Assembly (NCBI GenBank): GCA_028622995.1
Contig: JAJQJQ010000009.1
Location: 2,542,001 to 2,606,000 of the forward strand
Direction of reading: 5' to 3'
DNA from: Panagrolaimus kolymaensis
Lineage: Eukaryota > Nematoda > Chromadorea > Rhabditida > Panagrolaimidae
Length of the DNA stretch: 64,000 nt
A program made the translations under genes and the position numbers. The number at the start of each line of letters is the position of its first letter. The first letter of the stretch is position 1. Under the pieces are notes generated by a model. That model did not search any database, was not told where the DNA came from, and worked only from the letters and a program-made list of their open reading frames with translations. Of the stretch, positions 23,467-35,749 are shown piece after piece.

Positions 23467-26400
23467 TCAATCATCTAAATCTTTAAGAAAATCTTTGGAT
23501 GAATAACTTCGAGAAATTTTAGTATTTTTAGTGGCGTGACGAAAATCAAGAACTCGATTAGCTTCATTTTCAAGGGATTGGGCTTGTTGGGATAAAGTTC
23601 GAAGATTATTGAGAGTTAGCCATTGCATGGAACATAAATCAGCGATATTAGATTCATGAGTAAAATTTTTCTTTTCTAATTCTCGATGCAAATCCACAAC
23701 TTCTTGTTGGCGGGCTTTATTAAGATGAATTTGAGCATTGAGAGCCCCGGTGGCTTCAGTAATTTGTTCATGAAGAGTATCCAATTCCGTTTGGGCATCA
23801 ACTCGCATGCGTTCAGCTCGAATTTTAGCACGTTGTTCATTTTCAAGCTCTTCTTCAAGATCTTCAATTCGTGCAATAAGTTGTCGAATGTTTATTTGAA
23901 GTTTGGTAATAAGATTGGCATCTTCATGAGCTTTATTTCGCCATTCAGCAATTTCAGCTTCTCGTCTAAAAAATATTTAAATGGTTAAAAGTCAATTTCT
24001 AGATACTTAGAGATAAATTTAACGGGAAAAATTTGAATAGAAATTAAATGAAATCAAAAAATTTTAGCGGCAAAAAAATTAAATTTTTAGCCAATAATGT
24101 TTTTTCTACAAAAAGAAAAGTTTTTTTAATATTTTGGCCGGAAAATAATGAGTTTGGAAATCTTAAAATTTTTGATTTAAAAATTTAGTTTAAAATAAAG
24201 TTTAAAAAATTTGGAAGGAAAAAAATCTGATTTTAAAATTTTTAATTCGAAAAAATCAATCTTTAATTTACCTTTTGCGATCAGTTTCTCCATCCTTATG
24301 ACTATTTTGTAAAAGTTCAAATTTATCCAAAAGTTGTTTATATTCCGCTTCTTGTTTACGCTTGCCTTTAATAGCTTCTTCCTTCAACTTCTTTTCTTGA
24401 TTTAATCGCTCTTCCGTGGCTGATAATTCTTCTAAGGCATGCTTTCTTTGTTCATCCAATCGATCCATTTTAGTATTCATAACCTCGACTGCCGCTTTTA
24501 AATCTTCATTCGCAATTTCTTGAGCTTTCTTTTGTTGTTGGAGCTCAGAAAATTGGTCTTTTTGGGCAGCTAATTGCCTTCTAAAATCTTCAGCTTCCGC
24601 AATTTTTCGGTTTATGCTTGTTTCAAGTTCATGTTTTTCAGCCATATATTTTTCTTGCATCGATTTTAATTCTCGATCAGTTTCCTTTTGTTTTTCATTT
24701 GAGCGACGATGAAGGTCTTCAAAACGTTTTTCTTCATCCCGCAATTTTTCGTTCAAAGCCTAAAAAATAAAAAATAAATTAAAAATATGCAAATTTTTAT
24801 ATATATAAAAAATTAAACTATACCTCAATATCCTTTTGTTTTTTCTCTTTTTCTTGTTGTTCTTTAGCTAAATTATTTTTTAAAGCATCAAATTCTTCAG
24901 CTTTTTGACGCAATTCTTCTTTTAGCTTTTCACGTCCTTCATCTTCAGCTTTTTGATTATCTTCCATTTCCTATAAATTAAAAAATAATTAAAAAAATAT
25001 ATAGATTGAAAATGGATGGAAAAAAAGTTTAGTTTTTTCATCTTAGTTTTAGTTTTAGTCTATCTAATACAAATAAAAATATTGTCTTCTTCATTTTTTT
25101 AATATTTTTTTTGTTGTCTAAGTTGCTCAAGCTTTATCCTCCAAGAAAAAAAGAAAAAAGTTTTTGAGATGAGCACGACAATTGAAACCAGTCTAAACCA
25201 ATAGAAAAAAAATTTTGAGGGAAGCAAACACACAGAAAAAAAATATATAGAAAAAAGTTTAGTTTTAGTTTTAGTTTACCTTGATTTTCTTTTCAAGCGC
25301 TTCAACTTCGGCATTCGAACGCAAACCAACGAGCAAAGGCTTAACACGTTGATAGAGTTTATACCAAGCCCAAGTGCGTAAAGTAATCCAAGCTTTAACA
25401 TTTTTTTGTACTTGAATAATGGAATATGTTTGTCGAAGGCGACGTTGATATTCGCATTTAGCTAAATATTGTCGACATGTGGATTGTAATTTTGTGATTA
25501 CAATTGTTAATGCAGCATCACGAAAATCTTCCAATTTTGCCAAAACTCCAGCTTTAAAGAAAACTTTAGTTTTACCAACTTTGAAATTTTCAATCGTGAG
25601 TTTATTGGCTTTTGAAAGTTTATCCAACATTTTTGTCGAAGCTGCTCCAACATCGGGATCAGCGGCTTCGTCGGCAGCAAGGATGGCATAACGATATCGG
25701 AATTCAGCAAAAGTCATACGATTTGGATAACCTTTTCGACAAATTCGAATACCTTCAAGGACACCATTGCAGGTAAGCTAAAAAATTTATTATTTTACTT
25801 TGAGTCTTAGTGCGAATAATTTTTTTGTTGGGTCTTGAAAGGAAATTATTATATTTTAAAAAAAAAAATTTTTTAAATTTATATTTGTTAATAAACCTAA
25901 AAAATATTTTGAATTTTTTCATGAAAGTTTATTTTTTTTTTGAGTCTTTTCTCGAAAATAATATTTTATAAAAAGTTTTGTCTTACTTGATTCAAAACGA
26001 GTGGAGCTTCAATAACTCCACTTTTCTTTCGTTCATTAGGAATAATGCATCGAATAAAATGTGGATGAGTTTGATGAAGCATAGTCATGAGACTATTCAA
26101 TGATTCACGGTACATCATTGAAACTGTCATAAATGATCCAGATTTGCCCTTTTTCTTTTCGCTTGCTTTTCCTCTTGAGGCTTCTTCTTCTCGATCGACT
26201 TCAGTTTTATAACTTTCCCAAATAAGATAAATCAAATTTTTCTTATCCGATGTTTTTAAAACTGCCACAGCTGAATCATTGAGAGGATCCTTATTTTTAT
26301 CCAACCATGAATCACCGTTATATCGAACGGTTCCAGCATAATGACCTATCGCGAAATGAGCTATGCCTTGTTTGCCTTTTGGAGGTTTAGGTTTTACAAA

Positions 26401-29400
26401 ATTTGGATGCTTTCCAAGATGTTGATTATTGAGTTTCTCAACATATGTGATATCAGTGGCTTTAGGAACAATGCATTCTTCATCCAACATTGAAACAATA
26501 CCCAAAGGCTTTTCGATTAAATCTATGCAAGCTTGAAGATCGAGACCAAAATCAATGAACTCCCATTTAATTCCTTCTCGTTGATATTCTTCTTGTTCGA
26601 GAATAAACATGTGATGATTGAAAAATTGTTGAAGTTTTTCATTAACAAAATTAATCCAAAGTTGTTCGAAGGAATTTGTCTAAAAATAAGTCCATCTTTA
26701 AGTATGTTATTCTCCTGACGACTAAAAAATAGAGTTTTGACGCCGAAATTTTTTTAAACTTTGAGTCTTAACACGAAAGTGCTTAATATTTGTATTTTAA
26801 AGCTAAATTTCTTAGTTTTTTGTGTCTTAACTGGATTGTTTTTAATTTAACTCGTTTTGAAATAAAAATTCCTTACATCGAAAATTTCAAATCCAGCAAT
26901 ATCAAGAACTCCAATCCAATGAGCAGAATCTTCAGGATTACTAGCAAGAGTTTTATTGCATCGTGAAATCAACCATGCAAACATTCGAGCATAAATAGCC
27001 TTGGCTAAAGCCCCAACAGCCCAATCAACTTGTTGAACATTTTGTCCTCGTGAAACCCATTCACCTCCAACTTTAATTTTCGGTTTTAAAAGAGCTCCAA
27101 CAAAAGCTTCAACATTCACTTCGAAAAGTTTTGAAGCTTTTGTAGCCGCTTCCATTTCATCGATTTCCGCTTGCTCTTCTCTCGGTTTTTGTTTAAATTT
27201 CATTTCGCCCATATGCATAATAGCCGCGCAAATTTTATATAAATCATTTTTCTCATTTGATTCAAAACCCATAATGTCAAATGCATTCTAAAATCGAAAA
27301 TGGACGTATAAAGAAAATATAAGTTTGGAATTAAAAAATCATACATCGGTGACTTTCATTTCTTCAACATCATCCATTCCAGGAACAGTGATTTCAGCTT
27401 GAGAAACAAAATGATATTTATGAATGTCATCTTCAAGTAAAAATTCTTCTGCAAAGAAAAGACACGTTTAATAAGTTTCATTTTATGAAACAACTTTGTT
27501 CCAGTAAAAAAGAGTTTCTGATTGGCAAATTTAAATGTTTTTTGGTCGAAGTTTTCGTAATTTTTTTTGTTTTTTTTTAAAACTTTGCAGAAATTTTTCT
27601 TGACGATATTTAAAATATACTTTTTCTTGGTTTTAGCAAAAATAAAAAATAAAATATTGGAGGCTATAAGAAAGTAAATTGTTGGACTATGCTTACTTCG
27701 AAGTTTTTGATTGATCATGATTTGATAAAAGATGTGGAAAGATCGTTCACCAGGAGCTTGTTTGATAACTCTTGATTTTTCCAAAAGGTCTGGAAATTTT
27801 TTTTATTACTCTCAATTTTTGCATTAAACGATTAGTTTCTTACAATGTTCAATATCACCGCCAACAAGTTTGCCTTTTTCGCTAAAATGAATTCGAATAA
27901 ATTTTCCATAACGTGAAGAATTATAATTTCGATTGGTTGCTCCATTACCAAATGCTTCAATTGCAGGATTAGCTTGAACCACTTGATCTTCCAAAGATCC
28001 CTTCTAAAAATTTTGCCATCTTTACATTCTCACGTTTTTGCTAATTTATAGTTTTGAAAAAATCAGGGGTATAAATTAATTAAGTTTAAAACTATTTTTA
28101 AGCTATAATTCCACCTTTATGTAAATTTAAATTTTAAAAATTAATGGTATTTTTTTGCATTATTATTTTATTTTTAAATTTGGATGTAAAAGGCGAAGGA
28201 GGCTTTTTGGTATGTTAAGTGTATCTCTGTGTGCGTGTGTTTGTCTGTGGTGGTGAAGCGTAAAGGTGATGGGAAAAATGCGGGGAAGCTTGCGCAAACA
28301 AATAAAAAAAAGTTTTTTGTTGTTGCTTGCTGAAAGCTGAAGATAAAAGAAGATCCATCAGTTGAAGCGACCTTTTTTTATCCATGAGCAGCAGCTATAG
28401 CAAGCTAAAAGGTGGTAGTGGAAGTGTAGAAAAAAAGGTAGCGGGCGGCGGACAAAAATAAAGGATAGCAAGAGAGGAAAAATTTTTTGCGCTTTAGCTT
28501 TATTAAAGCTTTTTCTTGGAATTACAAAAAAATCAAAATAGCAAGAAGTTGCAGCGGGGAAAAATTTGAAGGAAAAAATGTGCGCAATTTTACTTTGTTG
28601 ATAAAAAAGAGGGAAGAAAAATAAATGAACAAAAAATATTTTTTTTGTGCAAAAAAGTGCAGCAAATTAATTAAGGATTTATGTATAATATTTTTGTTAA
28701 AAATTTTGTGGAATAAATTTGTTAAAATGCAACTTTGATAAAAAAAAAATAACTAAAGGGGAAAAATAAGGGAAAAATAAAAAACAGCAAACAACTAATA
28801 CACACAATTTGATCGGTAAATCGTACGGATTTTTTTGAATTTTTTGCTTCTTTAGGTGAACCACCAATTCTCGCAAAATATGAAATAACTTTTTTTGTGT
28901 TTTCAGTTTTTCCAGCTCCTGATTCTCCAGTAATTAACATGGATTGATTTTCTTTTTCTGAAAAAACAAACATTATTTTTGAGGAAAAAAGATTTTTAGA
29001 AAAGCAGACGACTCACCTCCCATCATGTTGCGATATGCTAAATCCGAAACTGCAAATAAATGAGGTGGCATTTCTGAACGCCGACGATTGATATACATGT
29101 TTGCGACACTATCAGTGTAAATTGGCAACATTTTATATGGATTAATAAAGACCAAGAAAAGTCCAGAATAAGTCTATAAATTCAACAACAAAAATAAAAA
29201 ACTGAAGATATAATTGTAAAAAGTTATTTCTTACGTAAATCATCATTGAATAATATCGTTGACGAAGATTATGCAAAATTGAAGCTTCATTTAAAAAAGT
29301 TAAATTTGCCATATCTTCAGTTTTTTCAAATTTTGATGGATTAATTTCTTGTGTTTCATCTTTATTTAATTTTTTCTATAAAAAATTAAAATAAAAGTTT

Positions 29401-29747
29401 TTTGTAATTTTTAATTTCAAACAAACAAACCGTTTCTCCATTAGGCAAAGTTAAGGTTAAATTATTGCCTTCAACAATGCTAATATCAGCGATGATAAAA
29501 CCTTCAGCTGGATCAGGTACCCAACAATGAGTCTTGTTGTCAAATTTTCGAGCGGCTTGTTCCTAAAAATATGATATTTTATTCAAAATTTTCGTCTCGA
29601 GATGCAGTTTTCGTGTTAGTTTTCAATTTTTGTTCCGAAAGATTTTATTGATAAAATTTTCGTGTTTTCACTAACCTTAAGAGCTACATCATCAGTTAAA
29701 CGAAGATATTGCCATCCTGGATCTTGAATCCATTCAAGATTGACCAT
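23467..29747 (-). CDS. Class II (muscle-type) myosin heavy chain with very short tail, 14 exons
   Basis: Exons (high to low) 29747-29676, 29562-29431, 29375-29235, 29173-29017, 28957-28827, 28003-27844, 27789-27697, 27448-27345, 27287-26877, 26679-25987, 25777-25280, 24970-24824, 24759-24272 and 23965-23467 all join in phase to 1241 residues. The motor is complete: DPGWQYLR start, P-loop GESGAGKT (~178), switch [10 protein letters not shown] (~237), switch [11 protein letters not shown] (~460), actin-binding region, SH-helix [12 protein letters not shown], then IQ-type neck and the start of S2. The coiled coil is only ~375 residues. It jumps from the neck end ([10 protein letters not shown]) to S2 sequence, reaches the conserved [10 protein letters not shown]...[15 protein letters not shown] block and then stops with a divergent Ser/Lys tail, where muscle myosins continue ~800 residues. 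It should hydrolyse ATP and bind actin but lacks the filament-forming rod. Converges with the lectin gene. Confidence 0.9.
28004..28826 (-). other. Large intron of the myosin gene
   Basis: Lies between the P-loop exon and the switch I exon. No alternative exon resembling myosin was found in it. Its 5' end contains a second in-phase donor (see findings). The stretch 28190-28480 is noticeably purine- and G-rich on the + strand compared with its surroundings. Confidence 0.5.
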
Positions 29748-31165
29748 ATTTTGATGACCTTCCAAGGATGTGAAACAAGCCTTTTTTTCTACTGGACAAT
29801 ACACAACAACAAAAAAAGTCGTCGTCAAAAGTAAAAAAAAGTAACCTGTGTGAGAAGGACGATGACAAGTTTGCTAACTTGTTGCTTTTTTTTTCTCCAA
29901 CGCCTATTTTTTTTTTTGCTTTCAATATGTTTTTATTGTATTAAAGTTTTTTTTACTTTCTTTGATGGAGGATTTCCATTAGCTTTCTTTTTTTTTTTTT
30001 TGCTTTCATCTTTATTCTTTTGCGCAATGAGAAAGGAAAAAATGCAACGCACAAAAAAAAAATAAGATAAAGCATCATCAACCGCGGCTTGGCCCTCCTG
30101 TACTGTTTTTTTTTCTTCTTCTTCAAGAGAACTTATATCTCCAAGGACAAGGACATTGCATTTTTTTTCTTCTTTACTTTTGCATGTTGGATGTTGTTGG
30201 CTTTCAAGTGTGAGTGTGTTTGAAAGACGACAGTGATTTTTCTTTACATTTTTTTTCTTGCTTTCAATGAATGATTTTTTTTACGGGAACTTTTTTTTTT
30301 CTTCAACTTAGCTAACTTAAAGCTTTGCAGCATCCAGCAACAGCCTTGCTTGATTCACAAAGCTAAAAATCTTGGCTAATTACTTGAAAGCATTTTTTCT
30401 TTCTTTACTTTTTTATATGCGCATGGACCATTTCTATTTTGCATTGGATTGAAGCCAAGCGATGAAAGATATTTATTTGAGGATAATTACAATGCAAATT
30501 AAAAAAAAATTTATCTATCATCACATGTTTTAATTAATCAAAAAAAAAATGAAAAATAGAAATTTTCTTTTTAATTTACCAAAAAAATTAACGTTTTTTA
30601 CGTAAATGAAAATAAAAAAGTTAAGTGGTTGTTAAACACTTGAAACTAAAGAAAACTTTTTTTGTTAGTTCGTTTTATTATTTTTCTTAATTTAAAATCA
30701 CTTGAAAGAAAATTGTTGCAAAAAAGAATTAACAAAAAAATTGATAGATTGCAAAATTGTAAGAAAAAAAGCAAAAAAATAAAGTGCATCGAACATAGAA
30801 AGCTCGAATAAGGAAGGCAATGAATAAAGAAAAAGTAAAAGTAAAGGTAAAGCAAGAAAATGAAAAACGAAATAAGACACCTTTGCCACAAAATAAAAAG
30901 TTTATTCAAACCAAAAAAACTTTGCAACTGCGCATTTTTTATTATTTTTTTTCCTGCCACTTTTTTGTCTTCGAAAGTTTTTGACATGCTTTTTTATGAA
31001 GTTTTACATCCACGAATCACGGACACAAACAACAACTTTGAATTCGGCAAGCAAATTAATTATTACTGTTTTATATTTATTTTAGAGTTTTTAGAGAATC
31101 CACCCATAACAAAAAAATAAAAAATAGTAAAATGAATTATTAATTTTTTTTATGTATTTTTTTAG
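29748..31165. other. Divergent intergenic region
   Basis: About 1.4 kb between the myosin start (-) and the glutamate-receptor-like gene (+). It should contain the myosin promoter and the unidentified first exon of the receptor gene. Frames such as 30860-31120 (+) and 30646-30987 (-) overlap each other and have low-complexity, T-run driven content. Confidence 0.45.
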
Positions 31166-33395
31166 GTAAGAATGTCGGCAGCTTTGGAAAGGGATGCCCC
31201 AACTATAGCAACAATCATGGAGGCGGCAGCAACAGCGGCAACGGCTTATTTTATTTAACAAAGGTGTGTGGTGGGAGTTTTATTTAATATTAGTATTGGT
31301 TTTTTTATATGGCTAAAATTCTTCAGCAAAAAACAAGTAGCAGCAATTTGAGAAATATTGATATTGAAGGTTTAAAAAATGGTTTTTTACGGGTGTTAGT
31401 TCCTAAAATTGATCCACCATTTGTAAGTTTGCAATTGAAATTAAAGTTCTTATAATCTTTTTTTGCTAAACTTTAAAATCAAAATTTATTTATTTTTCAA
31501 TTTTCGTTGCAAGACTCGGAGCAAAATATTTAAATTTAAATAATATTAAATAAATAAAAAAAATTTCAGGTAAATTATTTCAACTACTCTTCTGCATCCA
31601 TAGCTGAAAAGGGTTACAGCCCCGGTGTTGTCATCGAAATTTTAGAAGAATTGGGACAAATGTTAAATTTAACATACGAGTATATTTTTGCTACAGATAA
31701 TGTTAACGGGTATTTAAATGATTCTTATGATAAAATATTTACTCAAAATGTGAGTCTCACAATCGTTGATTTTTTTGTTTTTGGCTTTTAACTATTATTT
31801 TTTTCATTTAGAGAATCGACGTAATAGCAGACGCTGCTGTGCAACAATATAGTAAATCAATATTTTCTGAAATGACTAATGCAATTACATTTCAATATAC
31901 GGGTATGATGATTCGTTCGCCTGATCGATATAATGATAATACATGGTTGATAGTTACTGAGCCTTTTACTTGGCAGGTATCAACTCATTTTTTAAGTTCC
32001 ATATAAGACTAATTTTTTAGATTTGGGTATTAATATTAATTTCAGTTATTATTTCTGGTTTTTGGTTAAAAATATCAAATTTAATTATTTCAAAAGTTTA
32101 TTGCGAAGTTGAATATAATTATTTTACATCAACATGGGTATTTTTTTCTGTTTTTGTCCAACAAGGTTTACATCGTCAACCTACTTCATGTACAAGTCGA
32201 ATCGTGGTTGCACTTTGGTGGTTATCCAGCGTGACTTTGCTAGCTTCATTTACTGGAAGTTTAGTTGCCCTTTTTGCTGTTGAAAGGGATACTTTGCCTA
32301 TGCATAGTAAGTTTTAATAAAATTTTCGTGCCGAAACAAAAGTTTTTTTTTTGTTGGGTAAAATTAACTTATTTTTAGCTATTTACGATGTGGTGAAAGC
32401 CTTGAGTTCGGGTAGATATCGAATTTTAATGATTACAAGTGCAAGGTGGCAGCTTGATATTATTTCCGTAAATTTTACACAAAATACTAAAAATCAAATT
32501 AAGAAAGCTATTAATTTAGGGTTCATCATTACCAATATTTAAAACTTTATGGGAGGAAATTTCTGTACATCGAAGAATTGATTATGTTGATGATGTTCTT
32601 CAAGGTAAACATTTTTCATGGCTAAAAATAGCTGCAAAAGCCAAATTTTTTAGGAATTGAAAGGGTTAAAACTAGCAGCAATTATATATTTTTTGGCCCA
32701 CTGGATATTTTATCCACTTATGCCGCTGTGGAATGTCAAGTCACCATGTTGCCTGATAGCATTCTCCCTGTATACTTATCAATTCCAATGCCTCGAACTT
32801 CGTCATATTTGCGTTTTTTCTCAGCAAAGTAAAGTTTCCTTCTTTTTATTTTTTGTTATCAAAAAACTTTTTAAGCTATTTTTAAAGCTTTTTCTTAATG
32901 AACTTACTTTGACTTATTTTATTTTTAGAATTCATGAGTTTGTTGAATATGGTTTAGTTTCAAAATGGTTAAATGATTATCGAATATATATACTTTCGAG
33001 AAGGAATTATCGGTGCAATTCTGCGACTGACACTCATACGAAAAAAGGTTTTCTCACGCTTTCTCAAACTCAAGGTGCATTTTGGATTCTTTGCTCAGGC
33101 ATATTTGTGTCTTGCATTTATTTAATATTTGAGTGTTCGTTTTGTTTTAGCAAAATATTGGTATGTATACATTTTATTTTAAGTGCAAAGTTTAAAAACT
33201 AAAAAAAGAAAAAAAATTGTTTTTTATTTTCAGGGTATTCGATTAAAAAATAAACTAAAAAATCAAGAAAGGAAATATTCTCAAAATCGAATTGGAATTC
33301 AATTAGCTAATGCTTCAATTGATGATGAACCATCGCCCTTGACGCCTTCAATTTCCATTATTCCTGTGATACCCGAAAGAGAAACAGAAATTTGA
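31166..33395 (+). CDS. Ionotropic glutamate receptor-like channel, 10 exons seen, 5' end unresolved
   Basis: Exons 31166-31263, 31327-31422, 31570-31749, 31812-31976, 32021-32306, 32379-32467, 32520-32604, 32654-32828, 32929-33160 and 33234-33395 join in phase to ~521 residues ending in TGA. Order: short Gly/Ser/Asn-rich lead, S1 ligand-binding half (GVVIEILEELGQMLNLTYEY), M1 (IWVLILISVIISGFWL), pore loop with VQQGLHRQP at the Q/R-site region, M3 (ASFTGSLVALFAVERD in place of SYTANLAAF), S2 half (YIFFGPLDILSTYAAVEC), M4, and a short cytoplasmic tail. No amino-terminal domain is present in the window, so it resembles short IR-type receptors more than classical AMPA/kainate types. The frame at 31166 needs one base from an upstream exon I could not identify. 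It would be a ligand-gated cation channel in neurons or sensory cells. Confidence 0.85.
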
Positions 33396-33689
33396 ACCAA
33401 ACATTAAACAAATTTATTTGAGTGTTTATTGTTTTTAGTTTTGAAAATAAAATAAACAATATTATTTTGTTTTTTGTTTGAAAACGTATACATTTTTTTT
33501 GAAGCTTGATCGTGTATTTTTCTCTTGTGTCGAAAAATAAAAATAAACAGATAAGAAACAACCAAACAAGAGTGTCTCGTTTCGCATTTTTACCATAAAA
33601 ACTAAAAAATCAGAACTTTACCAACATCGAGTCCATTTATTCATTCGATTACTTCTAATATAAACCATTTTTAAGAAAAATATTTAAAT

Positions 33690-34358
33690 ATGAATAACGT
33701 TATTATTTTGTCTATGGTGTGCTTCTTAATCATCGCTTTGCCATCTTTTGCGATGAGAGATCAAGCTGTTGGAGCTAAAGGCGTCCTTCTATGTGGAGAT
33801 AAACCCGCTGTTGGAGTGATTGTTAAACTTATGGATAAAGACACTGGTAAAATTTAAAGTTTTTCTCCTAAACATTATATTTTTTAAAACTGATGTTTGA
33901 TAGGTATTGACCCCGATGACGAATTAGATAAAACCACAACCAACGCAGATGGAAGTTTTCAAGTTCAAGGGTTTACAAAGGAATTAACGAATATTGACCC
34001 TCAATTAAAAGTAAGTCTTTTATATTAAAAATGAATCAGCCCGAAAAACAGAAATAATCAGGTGTTTCTTTATTTTTAGCTTTACCATGATTGCAATAAA
34101 GGCCTTAACGTGAGTTTATTTGCTTTTCCATATTTTTCACTTAGTTCGATGAACTTAGTTTTGTTACTCCGCATTTTCCTTAATTTCTTTAATCTATTTT
34201 ATTTTTACTTCTTTTTTTAGCCATGCCCTCGAAAATGGGTTATCACTATTCCGGGTAAATATATAACTTCGGGAATTACTCCTTCAACACATTTCGATAT
34301 TGGAAATATTAACCTTGAAGTTGAACTTGAAGGGGAATCACATGATTGCGTTCATTAA
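33690..34358 (+). CDS. Transthyretin-like (TTR) secreted protein 1, 4 exons
   Basis: Exons 33690-33846, 33904-34010, 34080-34109 and 34221-34358 join in phase to 143 residues. Signal peptide (VIILSMVCFLIIALPSFA), then the nematode TTR domain: GAKGVLLCGDKPA, VKLMDKD, DPDDELD, TNADGSFQVQG, NIDPQLKLYHDCN, CPRKWVITIPGKYI and a final HDCVH. Four conserved cysteines are present. TTR proteins are abundant secreted nematode proteins; one C. elegans member, TTR-52, bridges apoptotic cells, but function here cannot be assigned. It starts 295 bp after the receptor gene on the same strand. Confidence 0.9.
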
Positions 34359-35069
34359 TCTGATTTTGTCTTTTTTTAAACTAACTTTGTCTTTTGACAT
34401 TTTTTTAGCTAATTAACTTTGATCTTTGCTTCGTCAATAAAAAAAGTTGTTTAAAGGTTTTTTGTTAGCTTTTAAAAATGTTTACCACGCCAAAGAACAA
34501 CCGCAACGGCGGCAGCAAAACGCGTTTTTTAGTAGCTATCACTTTCACTTTTTTAACTTGATCACCCTCATCAACATTAAAATCAACATCATATTGTTTT
34601 TCGCTCTCTATATATAAAAAATCAAAAATGGTGGAAAATTCCTTTTTCTTTTGTTTATCAACAAAAAAAATGAGGGCAACCAAATCGAGAAAAAAAATTT
34701 GTGTTTGTTTAATTTTGGTTAGCAGAGGAGAGAAGTTTCAAGAATCAAAAAAAGAAGAAAAAAGTATGGTCGATGAAGTTAATCTATATTTAATGTTTTC
34801 GCTCCCACTATTTTTTTTTTTGTTTGACTCCCACATATATATTTTATTTGAGAGACGACAACATGACTATCTGCTATCAATATGATAACTTTTTTCTTTC
34901 TTTCACTACTCTCTCAGCAATTTATTTTTCTCACTATGAACTTTGAAAACAAAAAAATATTATAACTTTTTTTAATGAAAAGGACAAGCGCTAATTTTTT
35001 CCTCCAATTTTTTGATCTTTTAAAATCCAAAATTTCTTAACTTTTATCTTTTTATTTTTAGAAAAAAAA
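34359..35069. other. Intergenic between TTR genes 1 and 2
   Basis: About 0.7 kb, AT-rich with T-runs. A TTTTATTTTTAG at 35050-35061 just upstream of the next ATG looks like a trans-splice acceptor. No exon recognised. Confidence 0.45.
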
Positions 35070-35566
35070 ATGTTTGGATTAAAGTTTAAAATTTTTGTCA
35101 TTTTATTTTTTGCTGCTTTATTTTCTACAGTTTTGGCTTTTCGTAAACAAAGTGTCGCAGTGAAAGGTCGATTAATGTGTGGAAATATTCCTGCTAGAAG
35201 AGTTTTAGTAAAATTATACGATGAAGATGATGGGCCTGATCCGGATGATATGCTCGATTCTGGGTACACAGATGAAAATGGATATTTTCAACTTTCTGGT
35301 GATTCCGTTGAATTAACTAATATTGATCCTGAACTTCGAGTTTATCATTCATGCAATAATTATGTTAATGTAAGTAACTAATCGGCAGCTTTTTAAAGAT
35401 AAAAAGTAAACACAAAATTTAAATTTAGCCTTGCGATCGAGAATGGGTTATTGGAATTCCTGATAAATATATTTCTTCTGGAACAACCCCAACAAAAATT
35501 ATGGATATGGGTACAATGAATTTGGAAATTGAACTTGAAGATGAAGGGCATGATTGCATACATTAA
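35070..35566 (+). CDS. Transthyretin-like (TTR) secreted protein 2, 2 exons
   Basis: Exons 35070-35369 and 35429-35566 join in phase to 145 residues. Signal peptide (IFVILFFAALFSTVLA) then VKGRLMCGNIPARRVLVKL, PDPDDMLDSGYTDENGYF, NIDPELRVYHSCN, CDREWVIGIPDKYISSG and terminal HDCIH. It shares the last intron position with its two neighbours (before the PC..W block in genes 1 and 2) but has lost the earlier introns of gene 1. Same family and caveats as TTR gene 1. Confidence 0.9.
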
Positions 35567-35749
35567 AAAAAATTATCAGCTTTTTTAAAATTCTTCTTTT
35601 TTTTGTAAATAAATTTGCTTTAATTTTTAGAAATATTATATTCGAAACTTTTATGGTTGAAATCCATAATTTTATTTTGCTGTTTATTTTTTTTGTTATT
35701 AATTTTAAGCTAATTTTTTTTAGTTTTTAGAAAATATTTTAGTTTAAAA

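Noticed and set aside
27356..27784. Continuous 142-codon minus-strand frame within the myosin gene
   Set aside because: It reads through an intron; the real exons are 27789-27697 and 27448-27345, which match myosin sequence on both sides.
30646..31120. Overlapping frames on both strands upstream of the glutamate-receptor-like gene
   Set aside because: Low-complexity and mutually overlapping. The missing first exon may be near here but none of these gives the required phase with a good donor.
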